Part shown: positions 25,922 to 35,400 of the stretch, piece by piece
How positions within the stretch are numbered: position 1 is the stretch's first letter
How the letters are laid out: every line of letters starts with the position of its first letter
Assembly: GCA_003249935.1 (NCBI GenBank)
Contig: QKHT01000212.1
Span: 1 to 64,000 of the forward strand
Reading direction: 5' to 3'
Origin: Bacteroidota bacterium
GTDB lineage: Bacteria > Bacteroidota > Bacteroidia > Bacteroidales > UBA5342
Length of the DNA stretch: 64,000 bases
The notes under the pieces: generated by a model
Databases searched by the model: none
The model's input: only the letters and a program-made list of their open reading frames with translations
What the model was told of the DNA's origin: nothing
Made by a program: the position numbers and the translations under genes

Positions 25922-26743
25922 ATGGATTTTTATTTTTTTAATGGTGAACCAAAGGCTATGCCAATGCCTTTAAAATCTTCTGATTCACTTGTGCTTTATG
26001 AGGTTTTGAGAGTAATAAATGGTATTCCAATATTTTTCGACGACCATTACGTTCGTTTAGTTGATTCATTCAGGCAGACCGTTGTTGGGTTCATCCCTGA
26101 TTACGATAATTTAATAATACGTCTTTCTAAATGTATTGCCAATATTCGCGAAAATGACTTTAATATCTGGATTGAATATGTGGTTAATGGTCGCACGATA
26201 GATGAATTTTTATGGCCGATAGCCGGAAATTATCCATCCATAGAAACTTACAAATCTGGTGTTAAAGTGGGTGTTTTGGCTGCCGAAAGACAAAACCCTA
26301 ATGCTAAAGTATTGAATGCAAGTCTGAAATCTGAAGCTTTAAGCCTTATGAAAGAAAATGATTGGTTTGAAGTAGCCTTGCTTAACCACGCCAATGAAGT
26401 TACTGAGGGGCACAGATCAAATTTGTGTTTTATTGATGGAAATATCATCTATACTGCGCCAAAATACATGGTTCTCGAAGGTATTACTTTATTAAAAACG
26501 TTGGAAATTGCCCAACAAAACGGATTTGTTATAGCCCGGAAAGCCTTGACACTTTGCGAAATAGAAATCATGGAAGAAATATTTCTCACCGGTACTTCTC
26601 CCAAGATAATGCCCATTCGTTGGTTCAATCAAAAGAAAATAAGTGAAAAATTTGTAAAAACGCATAAACTGATGCAACTTTTTGATTCGTATTTGCACTA
26701 TTATATAGAGCGCGAAACAAAATTGGGAAAATGGAAACAATAA
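25922..26743 (+). CDS. Class IV PLP-dependent aminotransferase
   Basis: The 273-residue protein is a fold-type IV PLP enzyme, the family of branched-chain and D-amino-acid aminotransferases and aminodeoxychorismate lyase (PabC). Marks: SLVLYEVLRVINGIPIFFDD at the N-terminus, the candidate Schiff-base Lys in LNASLKSEALSL (about residue 139), and the phosphate-binding VTEGHRSNLCFIDG and LEGITLLKTLEIA, then EIFLTGTSPKIMPI. Length is slightly short of the family mean. The exact substrate is not resolved; PabC or a generic aminotransferase are the options. It starts just after a terminator and is followed by the NigD-like gene after 12 bp. Confidence 0.88.
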   Translation: MDFYFFNGEPKAMPMPLKSSDSLVLYEVLRVINGIPIFFDDHYVRLVDSFRQTVVGFIPDYDNLIIRLSKCIANIRENDFNIWIEYVVNGRTIDEFLWPIAGNYPSIETYKSGVKVGVLAAERQNPNAKVLNASLKSEALSLMKENDWFEVALLNHANEVTEGHRSNLCFIDGNIIYTAPKYMVLEGITLLKTLEIAQQNGFVIARKALTLCEIEIMEEIFLTGTSPKIMPIRWFNQKKISEKFVKTHKLMQLFDSYLHYYIERETKLGKWKQ

Positions 26744-26755
26744 ATAATTAGAATA

Positions 26756-27442
26756 ATGAAAAAGAATTTGTCAATTATTGGTTTACTGCTTGTTTTTACA
26801 ACGGTATTTACCTCATGTCTTCAGGATGATGAAAGCAACTCAACCGGCGATTACTTAGCTTTAGCGACCGTAATGGTTAATCCCAATAATCATGGTGATT
26901 TTGATTTAATACTCGACGATAGTACAATATTAGCCGTTAAAGAAATTGCTTTTAGTGGCTACATGCCTGTAAATAATCAAAGGGTTTTGGCCTCATTTTC
27001 TAAAATGAAATTTCAATCTAATCCAAGTGCTCAAATTGATATTAAACTTTATCATATGGATTTTCTACTATCTAAACCAATTATTAAACTCATGAATAAA
27101 GCCATGGACGATACCTTGGGAAACGATGAATTGTATAAACCTGTGGTTTGGGTAAGTGGAAAATACCTGAACGTAAATTTCGTAGTATATCAGAGTGGTA
27201 CCGTAAATCACATTATCAATCTGGTAAGCGATTCGCTTGATATTGATTACAATAAACCGGTTGATCTGGCATTAAGATATAATCGAAAGAACGATTCGTA
27301 CCTTGCCGGTGGCTCAACTACCGTAGTTTCCTTCGATTTGTCTTCGATTAAAAAGGCAGACAGAGATTCGTTGATATTAAATGTTAAAATACCAACGAAT
27401 GATGGAATCTTAAATAAATCGCTGGTGTATAAGTATAAGTAG
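26756..27442 (+). CDS. NigD-like lipoprotein
   Basis: The 228-residue protein has a lipoprotein signal (MKKNLSIIGLLLVFTTVFTS then C20 followed by LQDDES, acidic and suited to surface export in Bacteroidota). The mature part contains GDYLALATVMVNP and the LDDSTILAV strand pair of the NigD_N OB-like domain, then a NigD-like C-terminal half (VWVSGKYLNVNFVVYQSG, LALRYNRKNDSYLAGG). NigD-like proteins are common Bacteroidota lipoproteins linked by name to bacteriocin immunity, but their actual function is mostly unknown. It follows the aminotransferase gene by 12 bp. Confidence 0.8.
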   Translation: MKKNLSIIGLLLVFTTVFTSCLQDDESNSTGDYLALATVMVNPNNHGDFDLILDDSTILAVKEIAFSGYMPVNNQRVLASFSKMKFQSNPSAQIDIKLYHMDFLLSKPIIKLMNKAMDDTLGNDELYKPVVWVSGKYLNVNFVVYQSGTVNHIINLVSDSLDIDYNKPVDLALRYNRKNDSYLAGGSTTVVSFDLSSIKKADRDSLILNVKIPTNDGILNKSLVYKYK

Positions 27443-27514
27443 TTGTTATATAGAAGATTGAATGATTTTTTGATTTTGTTTTATTGATTTTTCATGTTTT
27501 TTGTTGTTAAGAAA

Positions 27515-27547
27515 TTTGGCATCGTTCAATTTTATTCTTTATTTTAG
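27515..27547 (+). promoter_or_regulatory. Probable promoter of the TPR gene at 27595
   Basis: A -33 TTTG (27515-27518) is 21 bases before TATTTTAG (27540-27547), which matches the -7 consensus at all but one position. Confidence 0.5.
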
Positions 27548-27594
27548 CAAAATCATAATATGAATATTAAACAACACAATAGGAGATTTAATAA

Positions 27595-28266
27595 ATGAAT
27601 AAAATTGTTTTAACAGCACTTGTTGCAGCGTTTTCTTTTTCGGTTTTTGCTCAACAGGAAGCCGCAGTGTTAAAAAATGAGGGTAACGATGCTTTGGTTG
27701 CGAAAAACTATGCATTGGCCTTAGAAAAGTACGAAGAATTTTTTAAAACTGGTGGCGATTCGGCTATGCTCGATGATGCAACAGTTTATAATGCAGCAAC
27801 TTGTGCACAAAAATTGAATAAATATGCCGAAGCAGAAAAGTATTTCAGCCAGAGTATAAAGCGTGACTATAAAGGCGACTTGGCCATGTATTATATAGCG
27901 GTAATGAAAAAAGATCAGGGTGATGAAGTAGCCTATAACAAAGGCTTAGAAAATGTTTTAAAATCTTATCCCGATAGTAAATATTATAAAACGATTTTAT
28001 CAAAGGTCGTTGCAAACCTCAATAAAGAAGCGGCTGAGCCATTTAATAAAGCTGTTCAAATGAGTCAGGAAGCAGCAGCAGATCCAAAAACATATGTTGA
28101 AAAAATGGAAGAAGCTGTGAAAATATTTTTAGAAGCCAAAACTTCATTCGAAAAAACATTGGCCGTTGATTCTACAAATTCAGCAGCAAAAAATTCTATC
28201 GAAAGTATTGATGCTCAAATTAAAACATTCGAAGATTATAAAGCGAAGTTAACTCCCGCAAAATAA
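27595..28266 (+). CDS. Periplasmic TPR protein
   Basis: The 223-residue product has a signal peptide (MNKIVLTALVAAFSFSVFAQ) and an all-helical mature part with TPR units: AVLKNEGNDALVAKNYALAL with EKYEEF, then YNAATCAQKLNKYAEAEKYF with SQSIKR, then a third poorer unit, and a final one around TSFEKTLAVDSTNSAAKNSI. No catalytic motif is seen. Such small exported TPR proteins are frequent in Bacteroidota and probably act in complex assembly; no specific role can be assigned. It is monocistronic, between its own promoter and a strong bidirectional terminator. Confidence 0.82.
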   Translation: MNKIVLTALVAAFSFSVFAQQEAAVLKNEGNDALVAKNYALALEKYEEFFKTGGDSAMLDDATVYNAATCAQKLNKYAEAEKYFSQSIKRDYKGDLAMYYIAVMKKDQGDEVAYNKGLENVLKSYPDSKYYKTILSKVVANLNKEAAEPFNKAVQMSQEAAADPKTYVEKMEEAVKIFLEAKTSFEKTLAVDSTNSAAKNSIESIDAQIKTFEDYKAKLTPAK

Positions 28267-28280
28267 TTTCAAAATCATAA

Positions 28281-28320
28281 AAAAAGGGGTTGTCATTTTA
28301 TTTGACAACCCCTTTTTTTT
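28281..28320. terminator. Bidirectional terminator between the TPR gene and metF
   Basis: A perfect 10-bp stem (28286-28295 with 28303-28312) is flanked by an A-run on the left and eight T on the right, so it serves both convergent transcripts. Confidence 0.93.
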
Positions 28321-28334
28321 AGTACGTACAATTT

Positions 28335-29288
28335 TTAGAAAATATCTTTTGCTATATTTTTAACACTTTGCGTTGCCATCATGGTGTAAAAGTGAATATT
28401 GTTTACTCCATTCGCAATAAGGTCTTTTGCCTGCATTTTACACCATTCTATGCCCACTTCAACTGCATTTTCGTTAGTTTTACATTTACTTAGTTCTGTT
28501 GCAAAATCTTCGGGAATATCCACATGAAATATTTTTGGAAGAACTGTAAGTTGATTTAGCAGGGTTATTGGTTTCAATCCTGGTATTATTGGAACATTAA
28601 TGCCAATATCGCGACATTTTTTTACAAAATCGAAATATTTTGCATTATCGAAAAACATCTGCGTAATAATATATTCGGCTCCGGCATCAACTTTCTGTTT
28701 CAAATACAACAGATCTGAATTCAAATTTGGAGCCTCTTCGTGTTTTTCGGGATAACCTGCAACAGCGTAAGAGAACTTCTCCTGTAAGTTGCCTATTTGG
28801 CTTCCATCCAATAAAATACCTTTATTCCAATTGTTTACCTGTTTCTGTAATTCGGTGGCGTGTGCATGTCCGTTTTTTTCGGGAATAAAACTCTTTTCAT
28901 TCTTATCTTTATCGCCACGCAACAACAACAAGTCATAAATACCAAGATAATTCAGGTCAATAAGTGCATATTCTGTCTCTTCTTTAGTGAACCCGCTACA
29001 AAGCATATGTGGCACAACTTCAACATTGTACCTTGTTTTTATTGCTGCTGCAATGGCTATAGTACCCGGACGTTTTCTAACTGAAACTTTTTGATACAGG
29101 CCTTCGGCTGTTTGTCTGTACTCAAATTCGCTTCGATGAGTCGTGATATTTATATATTTCGGATCAAACTCTTTTAGTAAATCGATAGTTTTGTAAACCT
29201 TATCGATGGTGTTACCCCGCAATGGTGGCAATATCTCGTATGAGAAAATTGGCTTTGTAGTGTTTTTAATATGATCTATAACACGCAT
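28335..29288 (-). CDS. metF: Methylenetetrahydrofolate reductase MetF
   Basis: MetF reduces 5,10-methylene-THF to 5-methyl-THF with FAD, feeding methionine synthesis. The 317-residue TIM-barrel protein shows the family features: SYEILPPLRGNTIDKVY with the catalytic Glu, YINITTHRSE, VEVVPHMLCSGFTKEE, LLLRGDKDK, FSYAVAGYPEKHEEAPNL, IITQMFFDNAKYFDFV and the FHVDIPEDF and GVNNIHFYTMM ends. It is monocistronic; a -7 element lies at 29315-29322. No riboswitch (SAM, B12) was recognised upstream. Confidence 0.96.
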   Translation of the reverse strand: MRVIDHIKNTTKPIFSYEILPPLRGNTIDKVYKTIDLLKEFDPKYINITTHRSEFEYRQTAEGLYQKVSVRKRPGTIAIAAAIKTRYNVEVVPHMLCSGFTKEETEYALIDLNYLGIYDLLLLRGDKDKNEKSFIPEKNGHAHATELQKQVNNWNKGILLDGSQIGNLQEKFSYAVAGYPEKHEEAPNLNSDLLYLKQKVDAGAEYIITQMFFDNAKYFDFVKKCRDIGINVPIIPGLKPITLLNQLTVLPKIFHVDIPEDFATELSKCKTNENAVEVGIEWCKMQAKDLIANGVNNIHFYTMMATQSVKNIAKDIF

Positions 29289-29314
29289 ATTTTGAAATTA
29301 TATTTATTCGGTTG

Positions 29315-29322
29315 CAAAAATA
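29315..29322 (-). promoter_or_regulatory. -7 element of metF
   Basis: On the minus strand TATTTTTG (29322-29315) lies 27 bases before the metF ATG. No clear TTTG is found 17-23 bases upstream, so the call rests on the -7 alone. Confidence 0.45.
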
Positions 29323-29362
29323 CACAAAATGAAATAAATGTACACGGTTTAATTACAGTTTG

Positions 29363-30661
29363 CTACCGTAACTTAATGGTAATTCGCTTAACCCGCACAT
29401 CTTTCGCAGGTCTTTCATTGCTATTAATATCCGAATTTGCAATTTTTGACAACACTTCCATGCCGTTAAATATTTCGGCGAATACCGGAAAATCGTTGTC
29501 GAGATACGCAGCTCCCCCAATGTTTAAATACATCGATCGTTGTTCGGGAGTATATTTGTATCCCTTTCTCTGTTCGAGTTCATCAAGTTCTGCTTCCGAA
29601 TGTTTTCGACCAATGATAATATAAAATTGGGCACCGTCTGTGCGGTTGTGTGTATTGTTAAATTCCGGTGGTTTCGACATGGCTACAGCACCTCGTTTGT
29701 GGTAAAACCGGTGGTCGATAATCGTTTCTTGCGTGTAGCCGGGACCCTGATAGCCAACTAAATCTCCACTATGTGCATATTTTGTGTCGGCAGCTCCGGT
29801 TTGTATTAAAAATCCGGGAATTACCCTATGAAACAGCAAACTATCGTAATAACCATCGGATACCAGTTTTATGAAATTTTTTGAATATATACTATTGATA
29901 TCCCAAAGTTTTATTGAAAAATTGCCCATATTAGTCTCCACAATAAACAAATCAATATCTTGTGGATTAGGATATTTTTTTGCCTTTTGAAGCCTGAGTC
30001 CTGGTAATAAGAGTGCTTTTTCATCTTTTTTTGACAATAATTCTGCCAATGTTTGCGCTGGTATTATGATGGTTGAACCTTTAAAATTTGGAATATTTGT
30101 AGTCACTCCTGCAATTTTATGGTTTTTAGAATATAGCAACATTCCGTTTTTGATCGTTGTGTTGGTTTTAAATGCTTTATAATTTTCAATGGTAACTGAA
30201 TCGTTTACGAAAATGTTGAATCTTTGGATATAACCATTTTGAATCTCAATAAAATACACACTATCTCCTTTGTTTATTTCCGATTCGATGGGCGTACAAG
30301 GGTGCGACGGGCCGCTAACTTTGAGGAACACAAGATTTAAAAATGGATTCGAATAGGTATATCCTCTTGTTACCGGTTCAGACTTTACTCCCGGAAACGA
30401 GAATTTGCAATTGCCTGCTTCTTTAAAATCCGACATACTTGCAGCCACAGTATTACCTTCGATCAATGCCCCAATACAATGGCCATTTTTTCGTGCATAA
30501 TCGTCGAACAGGGTTATATTTACATACTGAGATATGTTTTTTTTATATATTGAACCTGCATTTTCCGTTGTTGTAGTATTGTTTTTGTCCTGCCTTGCAT
30601 TGCAACTGCCAAGCGTGGCAATGATAATAATTAACAACAATACGATTTTTAGTTTATACAT
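29363..30661 (-). CDS. Lipoprotein: degenerate trypsin-like domain fused to cyclophilin PPIase
   Basis: The 432-residue protein has a lipobox (IIIIATLGSC, Cys20). The C-terminal part (about 238-432) is a cyclophilin: NMGNFSIKLWD, LFHRVIPGFLIQTGAAD (with the catalytic Arg), GAQFYIIIG, and DNDFPVFAEIFNGMEVL. The N-terminal 200 residues are not part of the family. Their strand order resembles HtrA/trypsin-like proteases (GALIEGNTVAASMSDF, NLVFLKVSG, KGDSVYFIEIQ, NGMLLYSKNHKIAGV), but His, Asp and the GNSGG serine loop are absent, so it would be a dead protease fold. That reading is an inference. It is last of three overlapping cyclophilin genes (13-bp overlap). Confidence 0.8.
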   Translation of the reverse strand: MYKLKIVLLLIIIIATLGSCNARQDKNNTTTTENAGSIYKKNISQYVNITLFDDYARKNGHCIGALIEGNTVAASMSDFKEAGNCKFSFPGVKSEPVTRGYTYSNPFLNLVFLKVSGPSHPCTPIESEINKGDSVYFIEIQNGYIQRFNIFVNDSVTIENYKAFKTNTTIKNGMLLYSKNHKIAGVTTNIPNFKGSTIIIPAQTLAELLSKKDEKALLLPGLRLQKAKKYPNPQDIDLFIVETNMGNFSIKLWDINSIYSKNFIKLVSDGYYDSLLFHRVIPGFLIQTGAADTKYAHSGDLVGYQGPGYTQETIIDHRFYHKRGAVAMSKPPEFNNTHNRTDGAQFYIIIGRKHSEAELDELEQRKGYKYTPEQRSMYLNIGGAAYLDNDFPVFAEIFNGMEVLSKIANSDINSNERPAKDVRVKRITIKLR

Positions 30662-31452
30662 GTTATTGTAATTTTTACATCACTAACCGGTCTGTCTGAA
30701 GCATCGGTTGGAATGTTTGCTATTTTATCTATGACTTCCAGCCCTTCAATCACTTCACCAAAAACTGTATAATCTCCGTCTAAATCCGGAATTCCTCCAA
30801 CGGTGGTATATAATTCAAGCTGTCTATTATTTAAATCGAGTTTATCTCTGCTCATTTGAAAATAAAACTCAATCTCATTTTTTATTTCTTTTAATAATTG
30901 ATTGTATTGCAATGTATTAGCTAATTTTAAACTGTCCAATTCAGTTTTCTTGGGTATATAATATTTTCGTTTCAAATCATTGAGAATCGGTGTATTCATG
31001 TTTTTCATTAGTTTATTTAGCTCATCCGTAGTATATACACGGCCTTGAACAATATAAAATTGCGAAATATCCGACTTTTTAAACTCATTCACCATTTCTG
31101 GTTGTCTTGGTGCACAAAGTGCCCCCTTTTTATGAACACAGTTGTCTGCAAATTCTGAATTGATTGTAAGTGCCGAAGAACCATATCCTATTTTTTTTCC
31201 TTTTGGTGCATTACGCGAATCACTTGAGCCACCTTGAATAACAAAGTTTTTTATCACTCTGTAAAACAGCGTGCCATCAAAATGCTTTTCGTTGACCAAT
31301 TTAATGAAATTGTCGCGATGATTTGGCGTTGCATCGTATAACATTACGGTCATATTACCATAATTTGTAGAAATAAGTACTTTTTTGCTCTGAGCAATGG
31401 TACTTGTTGCCACACTAAAAAGCAGAATCAAAAATAAATTGAATGGTGTCAT
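30649..31452 (-). CDS. Exported cyclophilin-type peptidyl-prolyl isomerase
   Basis: The 267-residue protein has a signal peptide (MTPFNLFLILLFSVATSTIA) and a cyclophilin domain: VLISTNYGNMTVMLYDATPN, LFYRVIKNFVIQGGSSDS (usual FHRV is FYRV; the catalytic Arg is kept), SQFYIVQG and LDGDYTVFGEVIEGLEVID. Between the SQFYIVQG and TTVGGIPDLDG strands it carries an extra helical insertion of about 75 residues rich in Lys, Leu and Asn. The same insertion occurs in the gene upstream. It acts in the periplasm on proline bonds. It overlaps both neighbours (4 and 13 bp). Confidence 0.9.
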   Translation of the reverse strand: MTPFNLFLILLFSVATSTIAQSKKVLISTNYGNMTVMLYDATPNHRDNFIKLVNEKHFDGTLFYRVIKNFVIQGGSSDSRNAPKGKKIGYGSSALTINSEFADNCVHKKGALCAPRQPEMVNEFKKSDISQFYIVQGRVYTTDELNKLMKNMNTPILNDLKRKYYIPKKTELDSLKLANTLQYNQLLKEIKNEIEFYFQMSRDKLDLNNRQLELYTTVGGIPDLDGDYTVFGEVIEGLEVIDKIANIPTDASDRPVSDVKITITCIN

Positions 31453-32270
31453 TTTCTCACAATTTTTATTCTCATTTTCAAATCGACAACAGGCCTGTTA
31501 TTTAAATCTGTTTTTTGTCCTGCTATGGAATCAAGAACAGAAAATCCGTTTATCATTTCGCCAAAAATAGTGTATTCACCGTCCAATTGAGGTGTGCCAC
31601 CAATGGTAGTATAAGTTTTAATCTGTTCATCAGACCAGGTAAATAGTGGTTTGGTCGCAAATTCTTCGTCTACTTTAGCCATAATCCGACGTTGAAGTGC
31701 TTCTTTTTCACTATTGGATGTAGAAAATGATACCAGATCTAACGAATCTTTGTATTTCGCTACCATTCGATTAAAAATTTCTTCCCGTAACACATCACTC
31801 CGTTTGAGTGCAATTTCACGTAATTCATCCTGTGTACGTGTTTTGCCCTGTACAATATAAAATTGTGAACCCGAGGATGCTTTTTCCGGATTTTGCTGGT
31901 TCCCAATACGTGCTGCCGCAAGCATGCCTCTTTTATGAATAAATTTGGGGAATAGTATCTCTTGTTGAATAGTATATTCTGGTCCGCCATTTCCAAGTTC
32001 ATCACCAGGCTTAGCCGTTTTACTATCCGGATCACCGCCCTGAATCATAAACCCTTCAATTACCCGGTGAAATAACAGACCATCATAATATTTTTGTTTT
32101 GCCAATTTAATAAAATTGTCACGATGTTTTGGTGTTTCATCAAATAGTTTGAATTTCATGATACCAAATTTGGTACTTATCTCTGCAAAATATGGTGCAT
32201 TTTCGGGTTGACAAGCAACCAAACTGCTAAGGACAACAAGCAGTATTAATCGATTTAATTTCATTTGCAT
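31449..32270 (-). CDS. Lipoprotein cyclophilin-type peptidyl-prolyl isomerase
   Basis: First of three overlapping cyclophilin genes. The 273-residue product has a lipobox (LVVLSSLVAC, Cys20) and the domain marks ISTKFGIMKFKLFDETPKHR, LLFHRVIEGFMIQGGDPDS (catalytic Arg69), GSQFYIVQGKT and LDGEYTIFGEMINGFSVLD. A helical, charged insertion of about 75 residues (about 145-220) splits the barrel before TTIGGTPQLDG. The start may be the ATG at 32270 or at 32264. The three genes are probably paralogues from tandem duplication. A strong promoter lies at 32336-32367. Confidence 0.92.
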   Translation of the reverse strand: MQMKLNRLILLVVLSSLVACQPENAPYFAEISTKFGIMKFKLFDETPKHRDNFIKLAKQKYYDGLLFHRVIEGFMIQGGDPDSKTAKPGDELGNGGPEYTIQQEILFPKFIHKRGMLAAARIGNQQNPEKASSGSQFYIVQGKTRTQDELREIALKRSDVLREEIFNRMVAKYKDSLDLVSFSTSNSEKEALQRRIMAKVDEEFATKPLFTWSDEQIKTYTTIGGTPQLDGEYTIFGEMINGFSVLDSIAGQKTDLNNRPVVDLKMRIKIVRK

Positions 32271-32335
32271 GATTGTTTTTATTTATTCTTAAAACGATGG
32301 AAATGTTTCAAATAATTTACTTTTTTCGACCACTA

Positions 32336-32367
32336 CAAAAATACGAAATCGGCTATTCAGATACAAA
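32336..32367 (-). promoter_or_regulatory. Promoter of the cyclophilin operon
   Basis: On the minus strand a -33 TTTG (32367-32364) and a perfect -7 TATTTTTG (32343-32336) are 20 bases apart, giving a leader of about 60 bases. Confidence 0.75.
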
Positions 32368-32442
32368 GAGTTTTTGATATAGTCGTTGCATTTATGCGCC
32401 ATTAATTGTTTTATATTATTAAGATTTAGCCCATTTGTGCTA

Positions 32443-32482
32443 TTTGTTGTAAGTGAATAAATACTATTTTTGTATTCACTTA
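32443..32482 (+). promoter_or_regulatory. Promoter and operator-like inverted repeat of the hybrid two-component gene
   Basis: A -33 TTTG (32443-32446) and a -7 TATTTTTG (32465-32472) are 18 bases apart. A perfect 10-bp inverted repeat, TAAGTGAATA (32450-32459) with TATTCACTTA (32473-32482), brackets the -7 element. A protein bound to both arms would block or reposition RNA polymerase. The repeat ends about where transcription starts, so it acts as DNA rather than as an RNA hairpin. Confidence 0.65.
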
Positions 32483-32492
32483 TTATATTATA

Positions 32493-35400
32493 ATGCGTAT
32501 ACGAAAGTCTCTCATTCTGTTCTTTATCTCAATCTCTGCCACTCTTTTTTCAAATGCGAAATCAGATCAATATCGTTTTCATCATTTAGATGTTAATTCA
32601 GGATTGTCACATACTGATGCGCTTTGTTTTAGTGAAGATTCGTTGGGATTTATGTGGATTGGCACAAACAGTGGATTGCAACGGTTCGATGGCGTAAATA
32701 CAGAATCATTTTATTGTAAAATATCCAATAACTTCGCGTTGGCCAACCGCATTTTGTCTCTTGCAAGTAGTACACATTATTTGTGGGTTGGCACAGAAGG
32801 CGGCCTTCAATTATTTGATATTAAAAAATTGCATTATATACAAACAATAAATACCGGTGATACAGTAAGACAAAAGATTAGAGAAATACAGATCGACAAT
32901 GCCGAAAAAGCATGGATTGTGGCTGACGATGGGGTGTTTTTGGTTCATTTTGATAAAAATAGCAACTCACTCCATTTTCAAAAAATGTCGGAAATAGTAA
33001 AAAACGTGCCTTCATCAAAATTGTCTTTTTTGTCGGTTATGAGTGATAATAAGGGAATTATATGGTTTGGAGGAAATAGTCATATTTTGTGTATGGCTAA
33101 AACCGGAGATCAAAATTCATTTCAGACATTCGATTTTTTGCATGTAAATGGTGAAGCTTTTGAGTCTGGCTGGCTCGATGTATATGCGCGTGGAAATATG
33201 TTATTTGTAGTATCTTTCAACTTTGTTTACGCTTATTCTGTTGACAGAGTGAAGGATGGTGTTCAATTGATCCTGAAAAATAAATTACGCTTTAGTGATT
33301 TATTATTAAATGACTCAGACCTAAAAAATGTCAAAAATGCAAGGTTTCGTAAGTTTGTTGTTGATCAAAATAATACCGGTTGGTTTTCTGGTGGTGATTT
33401 TCTGCTTCGAATTGATAATTTGCTGGCATTAAAGCCTGATTGCGATATATTTAAAAATGATCCGGATAATCGTTATGGGTTTGTTGGTACCCGTATTGTT
33501 AAGTTATTCCTTTCGAATGATGGTATTCTTTGGAGCTGTTCTTATGGTACTGGTATAAGCTATATTCGTACTAATATTCTGCCATTTCGTACGCTGAACC
33601 TTGCCGACGATAAAGCTAATACCGGTTTGGTGGTTCGATCGCTTGTCGCTGATAATTTAAATAAAATTTGGTTTGTCCTTACAGGTAAAGGCTTACGAAG
33701 ATATAATATTCAGACAGAAGAACTTAATGATATAACAAACGATGAAGCTTCCAGACGTTTTAATAGTCTTCAAACTTCTATTAGTTTAATGTCGTCCGGA
33801 CAAATTGTTGGGTTTAGTGCATCAACAATGTTTTTCATCGATCCCATTACCGAGAAAATAACGATTGTGCCTGCCGAACAATTTATTAAACAACCTGATT
33901 TTGGTCGTGTAACCTATATTTTTCCTGATAAATTTGGTCGATTTTGGATTGCAGGTTGGGGGCAGGGATTACAGTGTGTTTCGCTTAATTCGGATGGAAA
34001 GTATTACGTTGAATCTTTTTCAAGTAATAGCCGTTTTAATATAAAACTTCCAATGTCCGTAAATTACCTTCATTACGATGAAGAACGGAATTCACTGCTT
34101 GCAGCTTCTATCAACGGATTATTTGAATTAACATTTGATGAAAATGGTGATGTAAAAGATGTGAAAAGTTATTTTGCTGATAATGAAAATATTAATTTGT
34201 TAAGTAATTATTTTTGGCCACTTCAAAAAGATAAAAAGGGAAATTATTGGTTGGGTACATTAGGCGGTGGTTTATATAAAACCAAACTAAACCGGAGTGT
34301 TAACGAGGGTAATGGTATTATGCCAATTGAAGATTTAAACAAAACACTTGGCATCTCATTTACCGATATCGAAGGAATGGTCACAGATTTTAATGGCAAC
34401 ATTTGGGTTGCGGGTAATGGTTTGGTTAAAATTAATCCCGAAAAATTAAGTGCTTTAAAATTCGATATTTACGATGGGTTACACAATATGAGTTTCAAGG
34501 TTGGTGCAGCAACAAAAGACAATCTCGGAAATTTGTTTTTTGGCGGATTAGAAGGCATTACATATTTTAATCCCCGAGAAATAAAATCATCATACCACCA
34601 AAAGAAAGCACAATTTACCTGGCTTGCAATTAACGGTGAACGTGTATTATCCGACAAACTGATTGATGGAAAACCTGTACTTCAAAATGATATTGCTTTT
34701 CAATCCGAACTTAAATTGGCATATTTTCAAAACAATATTAGCATTGGCTTTTCTCCTCTTAACTTTTTTAATCCACAAAAATGTCGTTTCAGATACAGAT
34801 TGATAGGTTTTGATAAAAATTGGAATTATGAAGCCTTTAAAAATAATATGGCTATTTTTTCTAATTTAAAACCGGGACATTATACTTTCGAATTAATGTG
34901 GTCTAAAGAAAATGGGTCATGGGTTACCGATCCTATTCGGTTGAATATTAATATTATGGCCCCATGGTGGTTAACTAAGTTTGCTTTTCTAATCTATTTT
35001 ATTCTACTCATTGCTGGTGTTTATTTTGTATATTCAACTTTACAACGAATTGTAAAACTAAAAAACAAAATGGCCCTCCAGGAAGAATTACATCAGGTAA
35101 AATTGGAATTCTTCACCAATATTTCTCACGAGTTACGAACGCCGCTTACACTAATTCAGGATCCATTAGAAGATTTGTTAAGCGGCAACATCTCATCGAA
35201 GGCATCGAAACAACTTTATTTTATGATGTATAAAAATACATCTCGCTTGCTTAATCTTGTAAACGAATTGCTCGACTTCCGTAAAGCAGAGAAAGGTGTT
35301 GCTTCATTACATGCAACCAAATTTTTATTTAATGATTTGGTGTCTGAGGTTTGTGCCTTATTTTCGGACTTTGCTGTAAAACGTGAGGTTAATTTTTATC

